A DNA stretch of 64,000 bases. Source: Phormidium tanganyikae FI6-MK23 (GTDB taxonomy: Bacteria; Cyanobacteriota; Cyanobacteriia; Leptolyngbyales; Leptolyngbyaceae). Below are positions 16,935 through 26,448 of the stretch, piece by piece; positions within the stretch are counted from its first letter, which is position 1, and the number at the start of each line of letters is the position of its first letter. A program made the translations under genes and the position numbers. Below the pieces are notes generated by a model. It was not told the origin of the DNA and did no database searches. It saw only the letters and a list, made by a program, of their open reading frames with translations. Where the stretch lies: positions 1-64,000 of the forward strand of contig JAHHHU010000005.1 in the NCBI GenBank assembly GCA_019359175.1, in the 5' to 3' direction.

Positions 16935-19085
16935 TTAATTCCGAGAAATAAGGGCTGCAACTAAAGCAATTAGACGATCAGGTTCGACAGGTTTTGACAA
17001 GTGCTGCACAAATCCGGCTGCGATCGCGCGTTTTTGATCAATTTCTCCCGCATAAGCAGTCAGCGCGATCGCGGGAATCTTTTGTTCTGGCTTCAGACTT
17101 CTGAGCAACTCATAGCCATCTATTTCCGGCATTCCGATATCACTGACTAAGAGATCGAGCTTGTCTTGAGCAAGAATCTTTAAAGCCTCGATCGCGGATG
17201 ATGCGCCATGAATTTCTGCGCCTGCGGATTCGAGAACATACGTCACAAAATCACGAGAATCCGCATCATCATCCACCACCAAGATCCGAACTCCTGCAAG
17301 ATCGAATGAATCTTCTAGCATTTTAGAAGAAGGTTGAGACGCTCCGATCGCATCCTTCAGCGGAAACGCCACCGTAAAGATTGCGCCTTGATCTTCTCCT
17401 TGGCTCTCTGCTCGAACACTTCCCCCATGCAATTCAACAATTTGACGCACGATCGCAAGCCCCAGACCTAACCCGCCAAACTTGCGCGTCGTGGCGCTAT
17501 CCGCTTGACGAAATCGATCGAACACATACGGCAAAAACTCGGATTCGATTCCCTTTCCAGTATCGATCACTTGAATTTGCACGAATCGATCGACCTGAGC
17601 TAATCGAACTTCAACCCGTCCCGCTCCAGGGGTAAACTTCACCGCATTCGAGACCAAGTTCCAAACGACTTGCTGCAAACGGGCAACATCTCCTAAAACA
17701 CTTAGAGAAGGTTCCAGAAACGTTTGGATCTGAACATTTTTCGCGTCTGCGGCAAGTCGAACGGTCTCGATCGCGGCAGTGATCACCCACGCTAAATTTA
17801 CAGGCTTGATATCAAGCGCAAATTTCCCGCGCAAGATACGAGACACATCGAGCAAATCCTCGATTAACTGAGTTTGCAGTTGAGCATTGCGCTCGATCGT
17901 TTCTAGGGCTTTACCTTGATTTTCGGGGCGGACTTTACCCGATCGTAAAAGTTTTGTCCAACCGAGAATCGGACTGAGCGGCGTTCTCAATTCGTGAGAG
18001 AGAACCGCCAGAAACTCATCCTTCATTCGATTTGCGACTTCGGCTTGTTCTCTCGCGGCTCGTTCTGCTTCTGACACTTGAATGCGATCGAGTTCTGTCA
18101 CAATTCGCAACGCGAAGATCGTTAACAGCGATTCTGCAAGCTGTACATTCTCTAAAGGCTTGCTGTGCATAATGCCCAACAGTCCTAAAGGTTTCTCACT
18201 TGAATCGAAGAAAGGAATAGCAACATAGCTTTCAATGTCCAACGGTTCAAGCAGTGGCGCATCTGGAAAAAGAGACTGAACCCGACGCGGATAGCAGCAA
18301 AGTTTGCGGTTTTGGATCACCTTTTTGCAAGGTGTTTCATGCAGTAAATAGTTGAAGTTGTCTGCGATCTGACCGTGGGCGCAAACTGCGATCGTTTGAA
18401 TTGCCTCTTGAGTTGACTCAATCAATTGCCCAATGTAGACATAATCGACCGACAACACCTTCGCGAAATGCTGCACCAGCGCACCAAAAAATGCTTGTCC
18501 CGTGACTGCCGAAACGCCCTGCGTGATCTGCAACAATGCCGCATCGGTCTGAGCAATCCGCTGTGCTGCAAATCTTAGCTCTAGCTCATCCACCACCATC
18601 GCTGCTAAATCGACCAAAGTTGCACGTTGTTCAGCGCCGAAGTCTTCATGCGGCTGACTATCAAGGACACAGAGCGTTCCTAAGTTATAGCCATCGTGTG
18701 TGATCAGCGGTGCGCCTGCGTAAAATCGCAAACCTGGTTCGGAAAGCGCAAACGGGTTACAAGCGAAGCGATCGTCTTTGCGCGTATCGGGAACGACTAA
18801 GAGATCATTATAGAGAATGGCAAAGTTACAGATCGAATCATTGCGCGAGACTTCTGAGAGATTGAATCCGTGGCAAGATTTGAACCAAGCGCGATGCTCA
18901 TCGACTAAGGAAACCAGTGTCGTCGGTACATTAAACAGGCGAGCTGCAAGCTTTGTAATGCGATCGAAGGCATCTTCCGGTGGAGTATCAAGAATGTTGT
19001 ACCGCTGGAGGGCTTCCACCCGTTCAGCGTCGTTTTCAGGGCGTAAGGGTTTCGGGAAGATTTCTTGCGTTGAAGCTTCGATCAT
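16935..19085 (-). CDS. Hybrid histidine kinase: GAF-GAF-HisKA-HATPase-REC
   Basis: The 716-residue soluble hybrid sensor kinase has a first GAF domain (about 30-170, FNVPTTLVSLVDEHRAWF), a second GAF-like domain (about 190-335), and a HisKA domain with phospho-His364 in SHELRTPLSPI. The HATPase is complete, with VWNLVSNAVKFTP (N-box), DTGKGI (G1) and FGGLGLGLAIV (G2). The receiver domain carries Asp649 in VSDIGMPEIDG and Lys in LSKPVEP. No chromophore Cys is obvious in either GAF, so the signal is unknown. It is divergent from bvdR across about 180 bp. Confidence 0.93.
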   Translation of the reverse strand: MIEASTQEIFPKPLRPENDAERVEALQRYNILDTPPEDAFDRITKLAARLFNVPTTLVSLVDEHRAWFKSCHGFNLSEVSRNDSICNFAILYNDLLVVPDTRKDDRFACNPFALSEPGLRFYAGAPLITHDGYNLGTLCVLDSQPHEDFGAEQRATLVDLAAMVVDELELRFAAQRIAQTDAALLQITQGVSAVTGQAFFGALVQHFAKVLSVDYVYIGQLIESTQEAIQTIAVCAHGQIADNFNYLLHETPCKKVIQNRKLCCYPRRVQSLFPDAPLLEPLDIESYVAIPFFDSSEKPLGLLGIMHSKPLENVQLAESLLTIFALRIVTELDRIQVSEAERAAREQAEVANRMKDEFLAVLSHELRTPLSPILGWTKLLRSGKVRPENQGKALETIERNAQLQTQLIEDLLDVSRILRGKFALDIKPVNLAWVITAAIETVRLAADAKNVQIQTFLEPSLSVLGDVARLQQVVWNLVSNAVKFTPGAGRVEVRLAQVDRFVQIQVIDTGKGIESEFLPYVFDRFRQADSATTRKFGGLGLGLAIVRQIVELHGGSVRAESQGEDQGAIFTVAFPLKDAIGASQPSSKMLEDSFDLAGVRILVVDDDADSRDFVTYVLESAGAEIHGASSAIEALKILAQDKLDLLVSDIGMPEIDGYELLRSLKPEQKIPAIALTAYAGEIDQKRAIAAGFVQHLSKPVEPDRLIALVAALISRN

Positions 19086-19264
19086 GAGGGGATTGGATTA
19101 GACGATCGCTAAGGTTCCTTTCTCCAGCGTAGGGCGTAAATTTGATTTGCGTTTTTTTGCCGGAAAATACCCCCTAAACTACTACGTTTTGTAAAGCTTG
19201 AACTCTAGCTGAGGATAGGAACGATCCCGGTAAACTGAAGAAAGCACATTCAAAGGATAGCTTT

Positions 19265-20224
19265 GTGATTCGAGTTGGACTGGTAGGAACAGGGTATGCC
19301 GCGAAACTGAGAGCAGAAGCGGTGAATCAAGACGATCGCGCAACATTAGTCGGTGTGGCAGGACATCAACCGGATAAAACCACAGAATTCGCACAGATTC
19401 ATCAGACTCAAACGTTTCACTCGTGGACAGAATTGATCAGTGCCGTTGATCTTGTGATCATCTGTGGCGTGAACTCAGAACATAGCTCGATCGCTGAATC
19501 CGCCCTCGAATCGAATAAGCACGTTGTCGTGGAATATCCTTTAGCGATCGACCTTCAATCTGCAACCAGAGTGATCGAACTTGCCCGCGCTCGAAATCGC
19601 TTACTTCACGTCGAACACATTGAATTACTCGGTGGAGTACATCAAGCTTTTTTGCGATCTCTTTCCCAAATCGGAACGCCATTCTATGCCCGTTACATGA
19701 CGATTACCCCCCAAAGTCCTGCCCCCGCAAAATGGACATACAAGCCTTCGTTATTCGGCTTTCCATTAGTCGGAGCCTTGTCGCGCTTGCATCGATTAGT
19801 TCATGTCTTCGGGCAAGTTGAATCCGTGAGTTGTCAGAATCACTATTGGAACTTGGAAAGCGATCGCTACACAGGCTGTCTGTGCAAGGCGCAACTGCAA
19901 TTTAAGAACGGTGTGATCGCTGACGTGGTTTACGGCAAAGGTGAAACGCTTTGGACATCCGAGCGTAAATTAGAAGTCCAAGGCGATCGAGGTGCATTGA
20001 TCTTTGATGGCGATCAAGGTGCGTTTGTGAATTTAGAGGGAGCAAGCGCGATCGAGGTCGGTGCAAGACGTGGACTGTTTACCAAAGATACCAGTGCAGT
20101 TTTAGATTACTTACTAAACGGAATGCCGCTTTATGTGCAACCCGAAGAGAGTTTGTATACGTTGAAGACTGCGATCGCGGCTCAACGATCGGCAGAACAG
20201 AAACAAACGGTGATAATTGAATAA
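19265..20224 (+). CDS. bvdR: Biliverdin reductase (Gfo/Idh/MocA family)
   Basis: The enzyme reduces biliverdin IX-alpha to bilirubin with NAD(P)H, which in cyanobacteria affects phycobilisome pigment and redox state. The 319-residue protein has an N-terminal Rossmann domain (VGTGYAA, 7-13) and, from memory, matches the Synechocystis BvdR pattern closely: EYPLA at 90-94, HVEHIELLGGVHQA at 115-128, YARY, FGFPLVGALSR, YGKGE, and ARRGLF followed by LYV near the end. The start is GTG 19265. A generic sugar dehydrogenase of the same superfamily is the alternative but fits less well. Confidence 0.87.
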   Translation: MIRVGLVGTGYAAKLRAEAVNQDDRATLVGVAGHQPDKTTEFAQIHQTQTFHSWTELISAVDLVIICGVNSEHSSIAESALESNKHVVVEYPLAIDLQSATRVIELARARNRLLHVEHIELLGGVHQAFLRSLSQIGTPFYARYMTITPQSPAPAKWTYKPSLFGFPLVGALSRLHRLVHVFGQVESVSCQNHYWNLESDRYTGCLCKAQLQFKNGVIADVVYGKGETLWTSERKLEVQGDRGALIFDGDQGAFVNLEGASAIEVGARRGLFTKDTSAVLDYLLNGMPLYVQPEESLYTLKTAIAAQRSAEQKQTVIIE

Positions 20225-20247
20225 ATGCCTATCTCCAGGAGGCACAC

Positions 20248-20802
20248 ATGACTCAGCAAATTCGGTGGACAACCTCGGATCTCGAACTCTTGCCAGAGAG
20301 CAGTAATCGCTATGAAATCATTGATGGAGAATTGTACGTGACGAGAGCGCCAAACTGGAGACATCAAACCGCGATCTCGAACGCAACCGCAGAACTTAGA
20401 GAATGGTCGATCGCATCTCGTCTGGGAATCGCGATCCCAATGCCTGGAATTATTTTCAGCGATGCCGACAATGTAATCCCGGATTTAATCTGGATTAGTC
20501 ACGATCGTTTAGCTCTAACCGAAGATGAAGCGGGTCATTTCACCGCTGCACCTGAATTAATTATTGAAGTCCTGTCATTTGGGAAAGAGAATGAAAAGCG
20601 CGATCGTGAAACTAAATTAAAGCTCTACTCAACCAGAGGAACTCAAGAATATTGGATTCTAAACTGGAAGCTTCAACAAGTAGAGGTTTACCGCCGTGAG
20701 CAAGCTGTTTTACAACTATTTGCGACTCTGAACGCATCAGACACGCTAGTATCGCCGCTTCTACCAGGATTTAGTTGTCTTGTTTCGCGTTTCTTTCTTT
20801 AA
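20248..20802 (+). CDS. Uma2 family putative endonuclease (first of three)
   Basis: Uma2 (DUF820) proteins have a PD-(D/E)xK nuclease-like fold and are greatly expanded in cyanobacteria. Their role is not established. The 184-residue protein shows the expected metal-site order: the acidic residue in NVIPDLIWIS, then ELIIEVLS with the Glu, then the KLKLYSTRG basic segment before EYWILN. The ATG follows a strong AGGAGG. It begins 23 bp after bvdR and may be read through from it. Confidence 0.88.
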   Translation: MTQQIRWTTSDLELLPESSNRYEIIDGELYVTRAPNWRHQTAISNATAELREWSIASRLGIAIPMPGIIFSDADNVIPDLIWISHDRLALTEDEAGHFTAAPELIIEVLSFGKENEKRDRETKLKLYSTRGTQEYWILNWKLQQVEVYRREQAVLQLFATLNASDTLVSPLLPGFSCLVSRFFL

Positions 20803-20892
20803 TGTTCTTCACAATTCTCAATTCTTCATTCGCATCGTCTCTCGCGCTGAATCCTTTAAGATAAATATCTGACTTAAGATTATCAGCCTGTC

Positions 20893-21327
20893 GTGATTCT
20901 CAGACTCAACTCTCAGCATCTTGTGAGCATTCGTGTTCATGCCGAACGCACCTATCCAGATGAGTGCTGCGGCTTGCTGTTGGGCAAGAGTGACCCCACT
21001 GGGAAAACCGTCATGGAAGTGAAAGCAACGAAAAATGGATGGAGTGGCGAAGCGAGCGACCTGACCAAAAAACGGCGGTATGAAATTGCACCCCAAGAAA
21101 TGTTGGCAGCAATGAAACAAGCTCGATTGCAAAATCTCGATATCATCGGGATCTATCACTCGCATCCGGATCAGCCCGCTATCCCTTCAGAATGCGATCG
21201 CGCCGCTGCATGGTCACACTACAGTTATGCGATCGTGTCGGTGTCTGAAGGTAAATCGGTTGACCTTCGCTGCTGGAGCCTCGACGATCAGCAGGTTTTC
21301 CAAGCGGAAGATCTCGTGATCACCTGA
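20893..21327 (+). CDS. M67 family JAMM/MPN+ metallopeptidase
   Basis: The 144-residue zinc metallopeptidase has the full JAMM signature: Glu24 in YPDECCG, then HSHPDQPAIPSECD at 89-102 (two zinc His and the zinc Asp). In other bacteria single-domain JAMM proteins such as Mec+ remove a C-terminal amino acid or cysteine from ubiquitin-like sulfur carriers. Its position just before moeZ, which activates such carriers, fits that role by inference. No carrier gene is seen in the window. The start is GTG 20893. Confidence 0.92.
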   Translation: MILRLNSQHLVSIRVHAERTYPDECCGLLLGKSDPTGKTVMEVKATKNGWSGEASDLTKKRRYEIAPQEMLAAMKQARLQNLDIIGIYHSHPDQPAIPSECDRAAAWSHYSYAIVSVSEGKSVDLRCWSLDDQQVFQAEDLVIT

Positions 21328-21410
21328 AGGAACCCCCCAAATTCGAGCGAACACGTACCCGTGTAGCAAAGCTATCGAATTGATTTTGTCAACTTGTTCA
21401 GCGACGCACC

Positions 21411-22589
21411 ATGCTAAACCCAAATCTGGATGAAATCCAGTTAACGAATGACGATTACGCTCGATATTCTAGGCACATTATTTTGCCGGAAGTCGGACTC
21501 GATGGACAGAAAAAACTCAAGGCGGCGAGTGTCCTCTGCGTGGGAACAGGCGGACTGGGATCACCGCTATTACTGTATTTAGCGGCAGCCGGGATCGGTC
21601 GGATTGGTATCGTCGATTTTGATATCGTCGATAGTTCTAACCTGCATCGCCAAATTATTCACGGTACTTCCTGGGTCGGTAAACCCAAGATCGAATCGGC
21701 AAAACAGCGAATCTTGGAGATCAATCCGACTTGCCAAGTAGATTTGTATGAGACGCGATTGAGTTCTGAAAATGCACTACAAATCGCTGAACCGTATGAT
21801 CTCGTAATCGATGGAACGGATAATTTTCCAACGCGCTATCTGGTGAATGATGTTTGCGTGTTGTTGAATAAGCCGAATGTGTACGGCTCGATTTTCCGAT
21901 TTGAGGGACAAGCGACAGTCTTCAACTATGAGGGCGGGCCAAACTATCGCGATTTGTATCCAGAACCCCCCCCACCTGGACTCGTCCCTTCGTGTGCTGA
22001 AGGCGGCGTTTTAGGGGTGCTGTGCGGAATTATCGGAACGATTCAGGCGACTGAAGCGGTGAAGATTATTCTTGGGCAAGGCAACACACTCAGCGGACGG
22101 CTGTTGTTGTATAACGCGCTTGAAATGAAGTTCCGAGAGCTTAAACTGCGACCGAATCCGGTGCGTCCCGTAATTGAGAAGCTAGTTGATTACGAGGAAT
22201 TCTGTGGAATTCCGCAAGCAAAAGCGGCTGAAGAACAGGAAAAAGCCAATATGCAAGAAATCACTGTGCAGGAATTGAAGCAACTGATCGACAGTGGCGC
22301 GATCGGAAAAGACTATGTTCTGCTCGATGTCCGCAATCCAAACGAATACGATATTGCTCAGATTCCCGGTGCTGTCTTGATTCCGTTACCGGATATCGAG
22401 AACGGTAGCGGTGTTGAGCAAGTGAAAGACTTGCTGAATGGGCATAAGCTAATTGCTCACTGCAAGATGGGAGGTCGATCGGCAAAAGCGATCGGCATTC
22501 TCAAATCTGCTGGCATTGATGGGATCAATCTGAAGGGCGGAATTACGGCTTGGAGTCGTGAAGTCGATCCCTCTGTGCCAGAGTATTAG
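21411..22589 (+). CDS. moeZ: MoeZ: ThiF-type adenylyltransferase with rhodanese domain
   Basis: MoeZ/MoeB-R adenylates the C-terminal Gly-Gly of ubiquitin-like sulfur carriers (MoaD, ThiS, CysO) and transfers sulfur to them, serving molybdopterin, thiamine or cysteine synthesis. The 392-residue protein has an E1-like domain (about 15-260) with nucleotide motif VGTGGLGSP (44-52), the DGTDNFPTRYLVND block and Cys195 in VPSCAEGG. The C-terminal rhodanese domain (about 280-390) has active-site Cys351 in AHCKMGGRSAKA. The four-Cys zinc site of E. coli MoeB is not evident. It lies 83 bp after the JAMM gene. Confidence 0.93.
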   Translation: MLNPNLDEIQLTNDDYARYSRHIILPEVGLDGQKKLKAASVLCVGTGGLGSPLLLYLAAAGIGRIGIVDFDIVDSSNLHRQIIHGTSWVGKPKIESAKQRILEINPTCQVDLYETRLSSENALQIAEPYDLVIDGTDNFPTRYLVNDVCVLLNKPNVYGSIFRFEGQATVFNYEGGPNYRDLYPEPPPPGLVPSCAEGGVLGVLCGIIGTIQATEAVKIILGQGNTLSGRLLLYNALEMKFRELKLRPNPVRPVIEKLVDYEEFCGIPQAKAAEEQEKANMQEITVQELKQLIDSGAIGKDYVLLDVRNPNEYDIAQIPGAVLIPLPDIENGSGVEQVKDLLNGHKLIAHCKMGGRSAKAIGILKSAGIDGINLKGGITAWSREVDPSVPEY

Positions 22590-22599
22590 ACCGTTTGAG

Positions 22600-22630
22600 A
22601 ATTGATCGGGGCAAGTTGTCCCGATCAATT
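22600..22630. terminator. Bidirectional hairpin between moeZ and ecfT
   Basis: AATTGATCGGG (22600-22610) and CCCGATCAATT (22620-22630) form a perfect 11-bp stem with a 9-nt loop between the convergent gene ends. There is no long T-run, so efficiency is uncertain. Confidence 0.65.
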
Positions 22631-22633
22631 AAG

Positions 22634-23620
22634 CTATCCGAATGCCAATCTTGCCGCCCAAAAACCACCCAAAATCACCAACGCGATCCAATCAAATCGT
22701 TTCAAAATCAACTGATGCCACTGGACTCGATGCTGATTTGGGCTGGTAAATCCGCGAACCTTCATCGCACTCGCAATCTGTTCTGCTCTCAGCAATAGAT
22801 TTTGCAACAGCCGTTCCGCGATCGATAAAGCGACCTGAATCGTGCGGCGAAACCCTAATTTCTTCCAGTTAATTGCACGAGTGCGAATCGATCGAATTAA
22901 ATTCTGAAATTCCTCCAATACCAGCGGGATAAATCGCAACGACAACGTTAACGTCAATGCAATTTCAGTCACGGGAAGATTAAATCGACGCAGCGGAAGC
23001 ATCAGATCTTCCAATCCTGCGGTGACTTCTTCGGGTGCAGTGGTTAGTAGAAATAAATTCGTGCTGTAGATTAGCGTAAATAGCAAAGTGCTGACTCGGA
23101 TTGCTAAATCTAGCGATCGACGAGTCACCTGAATTGGGCCGCGCTGAAAAACAACATACCGATAGCCCGTCGGTTGCTTTAACTCTGGTCGCTTCAGCTT
23201 GTCAGCAAATTCCGTCTGCACCTTGGGTGTTTCTTGAAATGGATTGTACCAAGGCTTCGAGGGCGCGGGTTCCAGGATCGTATTTGGTTGTTGTACGAAT
23301 GCCAATTCATTTGCAGGCAATCGAGGACGCGGTTCAACGCTCAAACCATCGGGCGCGATCGCAACTAATGAAAACACATAAATCGCCAGCAACAACAGCC
23401 ATCCCATCTGTTGCCGCCACACTCTTAGAGGAATTCGAGCCGCTAAGGTTAATGCAATCAACACTCCCACTAGAACCAATCGCCATTCTGCATTCGCCAG
23501 TAATGGAGTCGCCAGGAAACTCATTAACCAAGCAAGCTTCACCCGTGGATCAAGTCGGTGCATCCAGGTGATCGGCTGTTCGAGATAAAGACCCAACGGG
23601 AGCGATCGCAGTAAGTCCAT
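22634..23620 (-). CDS. EcfT/CbiQ-type transporter transmembrane protein
   Basis: This is the T component of an energy-coupling-factor ABC importer, which couples ATPase subunits to a substrate-binding S component for vitamins or metals. The 328-residue protein starts with the family feature WMHRLDPRVKL. It has about six hydrophobic helices, a long cytoplasmic insertion (about 88-165) and the coupling-helix motif RAEQIASAMKVRGF with Ala-Arg-Gly-type spacing. The insertion is typical of cyanobacterial and chloroplast EcfT-like proteins. No A or S subunit is nearby. The start is three bases after der, so it is in one operon with der. Confidence 0.88.
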   Translation of the reverse strand: MDLLRSLPLGLYLEQPITWMHRLDPRVKLAWLMSFLATPLLANAEWRLVLVGVLIALTLAARIPLRVWRQQMGWLLLLAIYVFSLVAIAPDGLSVEPRPRLPANELAFVQQPNTILEPAPSKPWYNPFQETPKVQTEFADKLKRPELKQPTGYRYVVFQRGPIQVTRRSLDLAIRVSTLLFTLIYSTNLFLLTTAPEEVTAGLEDLMLPLRRFNLPVTEIALTLTLSLRFIPLVLEEFQNLIRSIRTRAINWKKLGFRRTIQVALSIAERLLQNLLLRAEQIASAMKVRGFTSPNQHRVQWHQLILKRFDWIALVILGGFWAARLAFG

Positions 23621-23623
23621 AGC

Positions 23624-24988
23624 CTAAACCTTCGTCGCTCGATTCGGGCTATTACCGCGTTCGATTTCACGCACTTTCTTACCGCGCCACAACAAGCGGA
23701 GCGGAGTGCCTTGGAAGCCCAACGATTCACGGAATTTACGATCGATATAACGGCGGTAGTTGTCGTTAAATAGATGCGGGTCGTTGACGAATAATGCGAT
23801 CGTCGGCGGTGCAGTACTCACTTGAGTTCCGTAGTAGATCTTCCCTTGCTTTCCTTGTCTTGTGGTTGGGGGACTGTGCCAAGAAAGCGCATCTTCTAGC
23901 ACTTCATTGATTACAGCCGTTGTTACTCGGCGTTTATGTTGTTCAGCCGCACGATCGACAAGTTCAAAAATCTTTTCGACGCGCTGACCTGTTTTGGCAC
24001 TGATAAAGATGGTTTCTGCCCACTCGGTAAAGTGCAGGCGATCGCTGATTTGCTGCTCGTATTCATAGATGGTGTGAGAATCTTTCTCGATGGCATCCCA
24101 TTTATTGACAATCACCACACAGCCACGACCTTCATCATCGATTCGTCCAGCTAGCTTTTGATCCTGCTCGGTCACACCATCTAAGGCATCAATCACGAGT
24201 AGAACAACATCAGATCTATCGATCGCTTTAAACGCCCGATTGATTCCGAAGAATTCAGGGCCATATTCCACATTCTTCTTTTTGCGAATTCCAGCAGTAT
24301 CGATCAGCCGATACGTTTTATCACCGCGTTCGACCACCATATCGATCGCATCTCTCGTCGTTCCCGAAATCGGACTGACGATCGAGCGATTTTCACCCAC
24401 GAACGCATTCAGTAAGCTTGATTTTCCGACGTTTGGACGACCTGCGATCGCAACTTTAGTCTCAGGATTATCCTCGATTTCATCAGTCGAGGGCAAATAA
24501 TCCACCACTTGATCGAGCAAATCCCCAGTTCCGCTGCCGTGAATGCTCGAAACCGCATACGGCTCACCCAATCCCAACTCCCAAAACTCCGCCGCTTGCA
24601 CGAGTCCTTGATCAACTGATTCGCACTTATTCACCGCGAGTACGACCGGGACAGGTTGCTGACGTAACCAATGAGCAATCTCTTCATCCGCCTGTGTCAA
24701 ACCCGCCTGTCCATCCACCACGAAAATTGCAGCTTTCGATTCCGACAAAGCCGCCATTGCTTGTTCTCGAATCAACGGTAGAAATTCAGTATCGTCATCA
24801 AACACAAGTCCGCCCGTATCCACAACCTGAAATTCTCGATCGCGCCAAAATGCCCTTTTATAAGTGCGATCGCGGGTCACTCCCGGTTCATCAAACACGA
24901 TCGCATCCTGCACCTGTGCAAGACGATTGACAAGAGTAGACTTGCCCACATTCGGGCGACCAATAATGGCAACGATCGGCAATGACAT
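23624..24988 (-). CDS. der: Ribosome biogenesis GTPase Der (EngA)
   Basis: Der is an essential double-GTPase that assists maturation of the 50S subunit. The 454-residue protein has two tandem G domains with P-loops GRPNVGKST (about 9-17) and GRPNVGKSS (about 182-190), DTGG and DTAG switch motifs, NKCE and NKWD specificity motifs, and a C-terminal KH-like domain ending RKVREIERG. It is the first gene of an apparent der-ecfT operon. Confidence 0.97.
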   Translation of the reverse strand: MSLPIVAIIGRPNVGKSTLVNRLAQVQDAIVFDEPGVTRDRTYKRAFWRDREFQVVDTGGLVFDDDTEFLPLIREQAMAALSESKAAIFVVDGQAGLTQADEEIAHWLRQQPVPVVLAVNKCESVDQGLVQAAEFWELGLGEPYAVSSIHGSGTGDLLDQVVDYLPSTDEIEDNPETKVAIAGRPNVGKSSLLNAFVGENRSIVSPISGTTRDAIDMVVERGDKTYRLIDTAGIRKKKNVEYGPEFFGINRAFKAIDRSDVVLLVIDALDGVTEQDQKLAGRIDDEGRGCVVIVNKWDAIEKDSHTIYEYEQQISDRLHFTEWAETIFISAKTGQRVEKIFELVDRAAEQHKRRVTTAVINEVLEDALSWHSPPTTRQGKQGKIYYGTQVSTAPPTIALFVNDPHLFNDNYRRYIDRKFRESLGFQGTPLRLLWRGKKVREIERGNSPNRATKV

Positions 24989-25186
24989 AATTTTGGAGAG
25001 GAGATTAATTCAAGGCAGCATATCATTGTAACGCGATCGTTCTCAGATTGATTCGCAATTTCAACTCTTGCACTCGGCGGGTTTAATACACTGTAATTTT
25101 GGATTGCGGCGTGCAAATTTTCGGAACGCTCGACTGAATTTTGGCGTTAAGGTCAGTTCTCTCATTCGTCGGGTCGGAATTACAGC

Positions 25187-25948
25187 TTAGGCTTGCGTCA
25201 GAATTTCGTATCCAGTACTGGTAACTACGATCGTATGTTCACACTGCGCCGACAGTTTCCGATCCTTCGTCAAAGCTGTCCACTTATCGGGCATGACTTC
25301 GACTTCCCAAGTGCCTTCGTTGATCATTGGCTCGATCGTAAATACCATTCCAGTCCGCAGTTTTTTACCTGTGCCGCGTTTGCCGTAGTGCGGAATTTGA
25401 GGAGCCGTGTGGAAAATGTGACTAATCCCATGTCCTACGAAGTCTTGCACCACTGAGAAACCTTGTGATTCGGCGTATTCTTGAATCGCTGCACCAATGT
25501 CCCCGATTCTTGCCCCTGGTTTTACTGCATCCATGCCTAACTGTCGGCATTTATCAGTCACTTCGACCAAGCGTTTTGCTAAGGGCGATGGTTCTCCGAC
25601 GAAGTACATTTTCGAGGTGTCGCCGTGATAGCCATCGACAATCAGCGTGACATCGATATTGATGATGTCACCGTCTCTTAGGACTTGTTTCGCGCTGGGA
25701 ATGCCGTGACACACCACATCGTTAACACTGGTACAAATCGACTTCGGAAAGCCGTTGTAGCCAAGGGGGGCGCTTTTAGCTCCGTGTGCTTGTGTCCAGC
25801 GTTCGGCTTCGTCGTTCAGTTGTAGGGTGGTGACACCGGGTTTAACGAATGGCTCTAGGTGCTGTAATAGCTGCGCTGCAAGCTTTCCGGCTCGACGCAT
25901 TTTTTCGATTTCGCGGCTCGAAAGGAGGGTAATAACTTCTTGTTCCAT
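25187..25948 (-). CDS. map: Methionine aminopeptidase, type I
   Basis: The enzyme removes the initiator methionine from nascent proteins. The chosen ATG 25948 gives 253 residues, normal for type Ia enzymes. Open sequence upstream of it is not family-like. The pita-bread fold ligands are visible: DIINIDVTL and YHGDTSK (two Asp), GHGISHIFH (His), FTIEPMIN (Glu) and QCEHTIVV (final Glu). The substrate-pocket His is in VCHGIPS. Cyanobacteria carry several map paralogues, and this one lacks the N-terminal zinc-finger extension. Confidence 0.94.
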   Translation of the reverse strand: MEQEVITLLSSREIEKMRRAGKLAAQLLQHLEPFVKPGVTTLQLNDEAERWTQAHGAKSAPLGYNGFPKSICTSVNDVVCHGIPSAKQVLRDGDIINIDVTLIVDGYHGDTSKMYFVGEPSPLAKRLVEVTDKCRQLGMDAVKPGARIGDIGAAIQEYAESQGFSVVQDFVGHGISHIFHTAPQIPHYGKRGTGKKLRTGMVFTIEPMINEGTWEVEVMPDKWTALTKDRKLSAQCEHTIVVTSTGYEILTQA

Positions 25949-26037
25949 GTTTACTATGTTAGCGAGAATTGTTCTCAGTGTTGAGCCAGAGCGATTTGAT
26001 TGTAGACGGTTTTTTGCTCCGGATTGACTCGATCGCA

Positions 26038-26448
26038 TTAACTTTTCGTGCCGTTTAACCAATGCAACAGAACAGGAAACAATTCTTGGCGCGATCGCGT
26101 TTCGGGACTGATGCAAACGTGGCGGGTCAACGCTTTCGCGATCGCGTAATGCGGCAGTTGGTTGAATAGATGGTAGGAAATTTCAAATTCACTCGGTTTT
26201 AGTAAGTTCGGGACGAGTGAGATCGTGATTTGATCGCCGCAAAACATCGGTTTGAAGAAATCGACTTCGGCATGAACGATCGGAACGGCAATCTCCTGAC
26301 CGGAGAAGAACGATCGCGCATTGATGCCGCTTGCAACTAGAGAGGCTTCATAAGCTTCGTGGCAGAAGGTGAGAACGTTGGCAAAGTAAACCACTCCTGC
26401 CGCATCGGTTTCAGAAAAGTGAATCGATCGAGAATAAGTAAATGCCAT
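26038..26448 (-). CDS. Hotdog thioesterase, probable 1,4-dihydroxy-2-naphthoyl-CoA hydrolase
   Basis: In cyanobacteria this hotdog-fold enzyme (Slr0204 type) hydrolyses DHNA-CoA during phylloquinone synthesis for photosystem I. The 136-residue protein has the 4-hydroxybenzoyl-CoA-thioesterase-like motif FSETDAAGVVYFAN, with a conserved Asp at about residue 15 that serves as catalytic residue in this class. The ATG shares one base with the stop of the DUF815 gene upstream (TGATG), so it is translationally coupled to a gene with no known link to quinone synthesis. Another acyl-CoA substrate is possible. Confidence 0.85.
   Translation of the reverse strand: MAFTYSRSIHFSETDAAGVVYFANVLTFCHEAYEASLVASGINARSFFSGQEIAVPIVHAEVDFFKPMFCGDQITISLVPNLLKPSEFEISYHLFNQLPHYAIAKALTRHVCISPETRSRQELFPVLLHWLNGTKS

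Noticed and set aside
25187-26116. Longer methionine aminopeptidase start at 26116
   Set aside because: The added 56 residues are unlike the family and run into the adjacent gene region. ATG 25948 matches the usual length.
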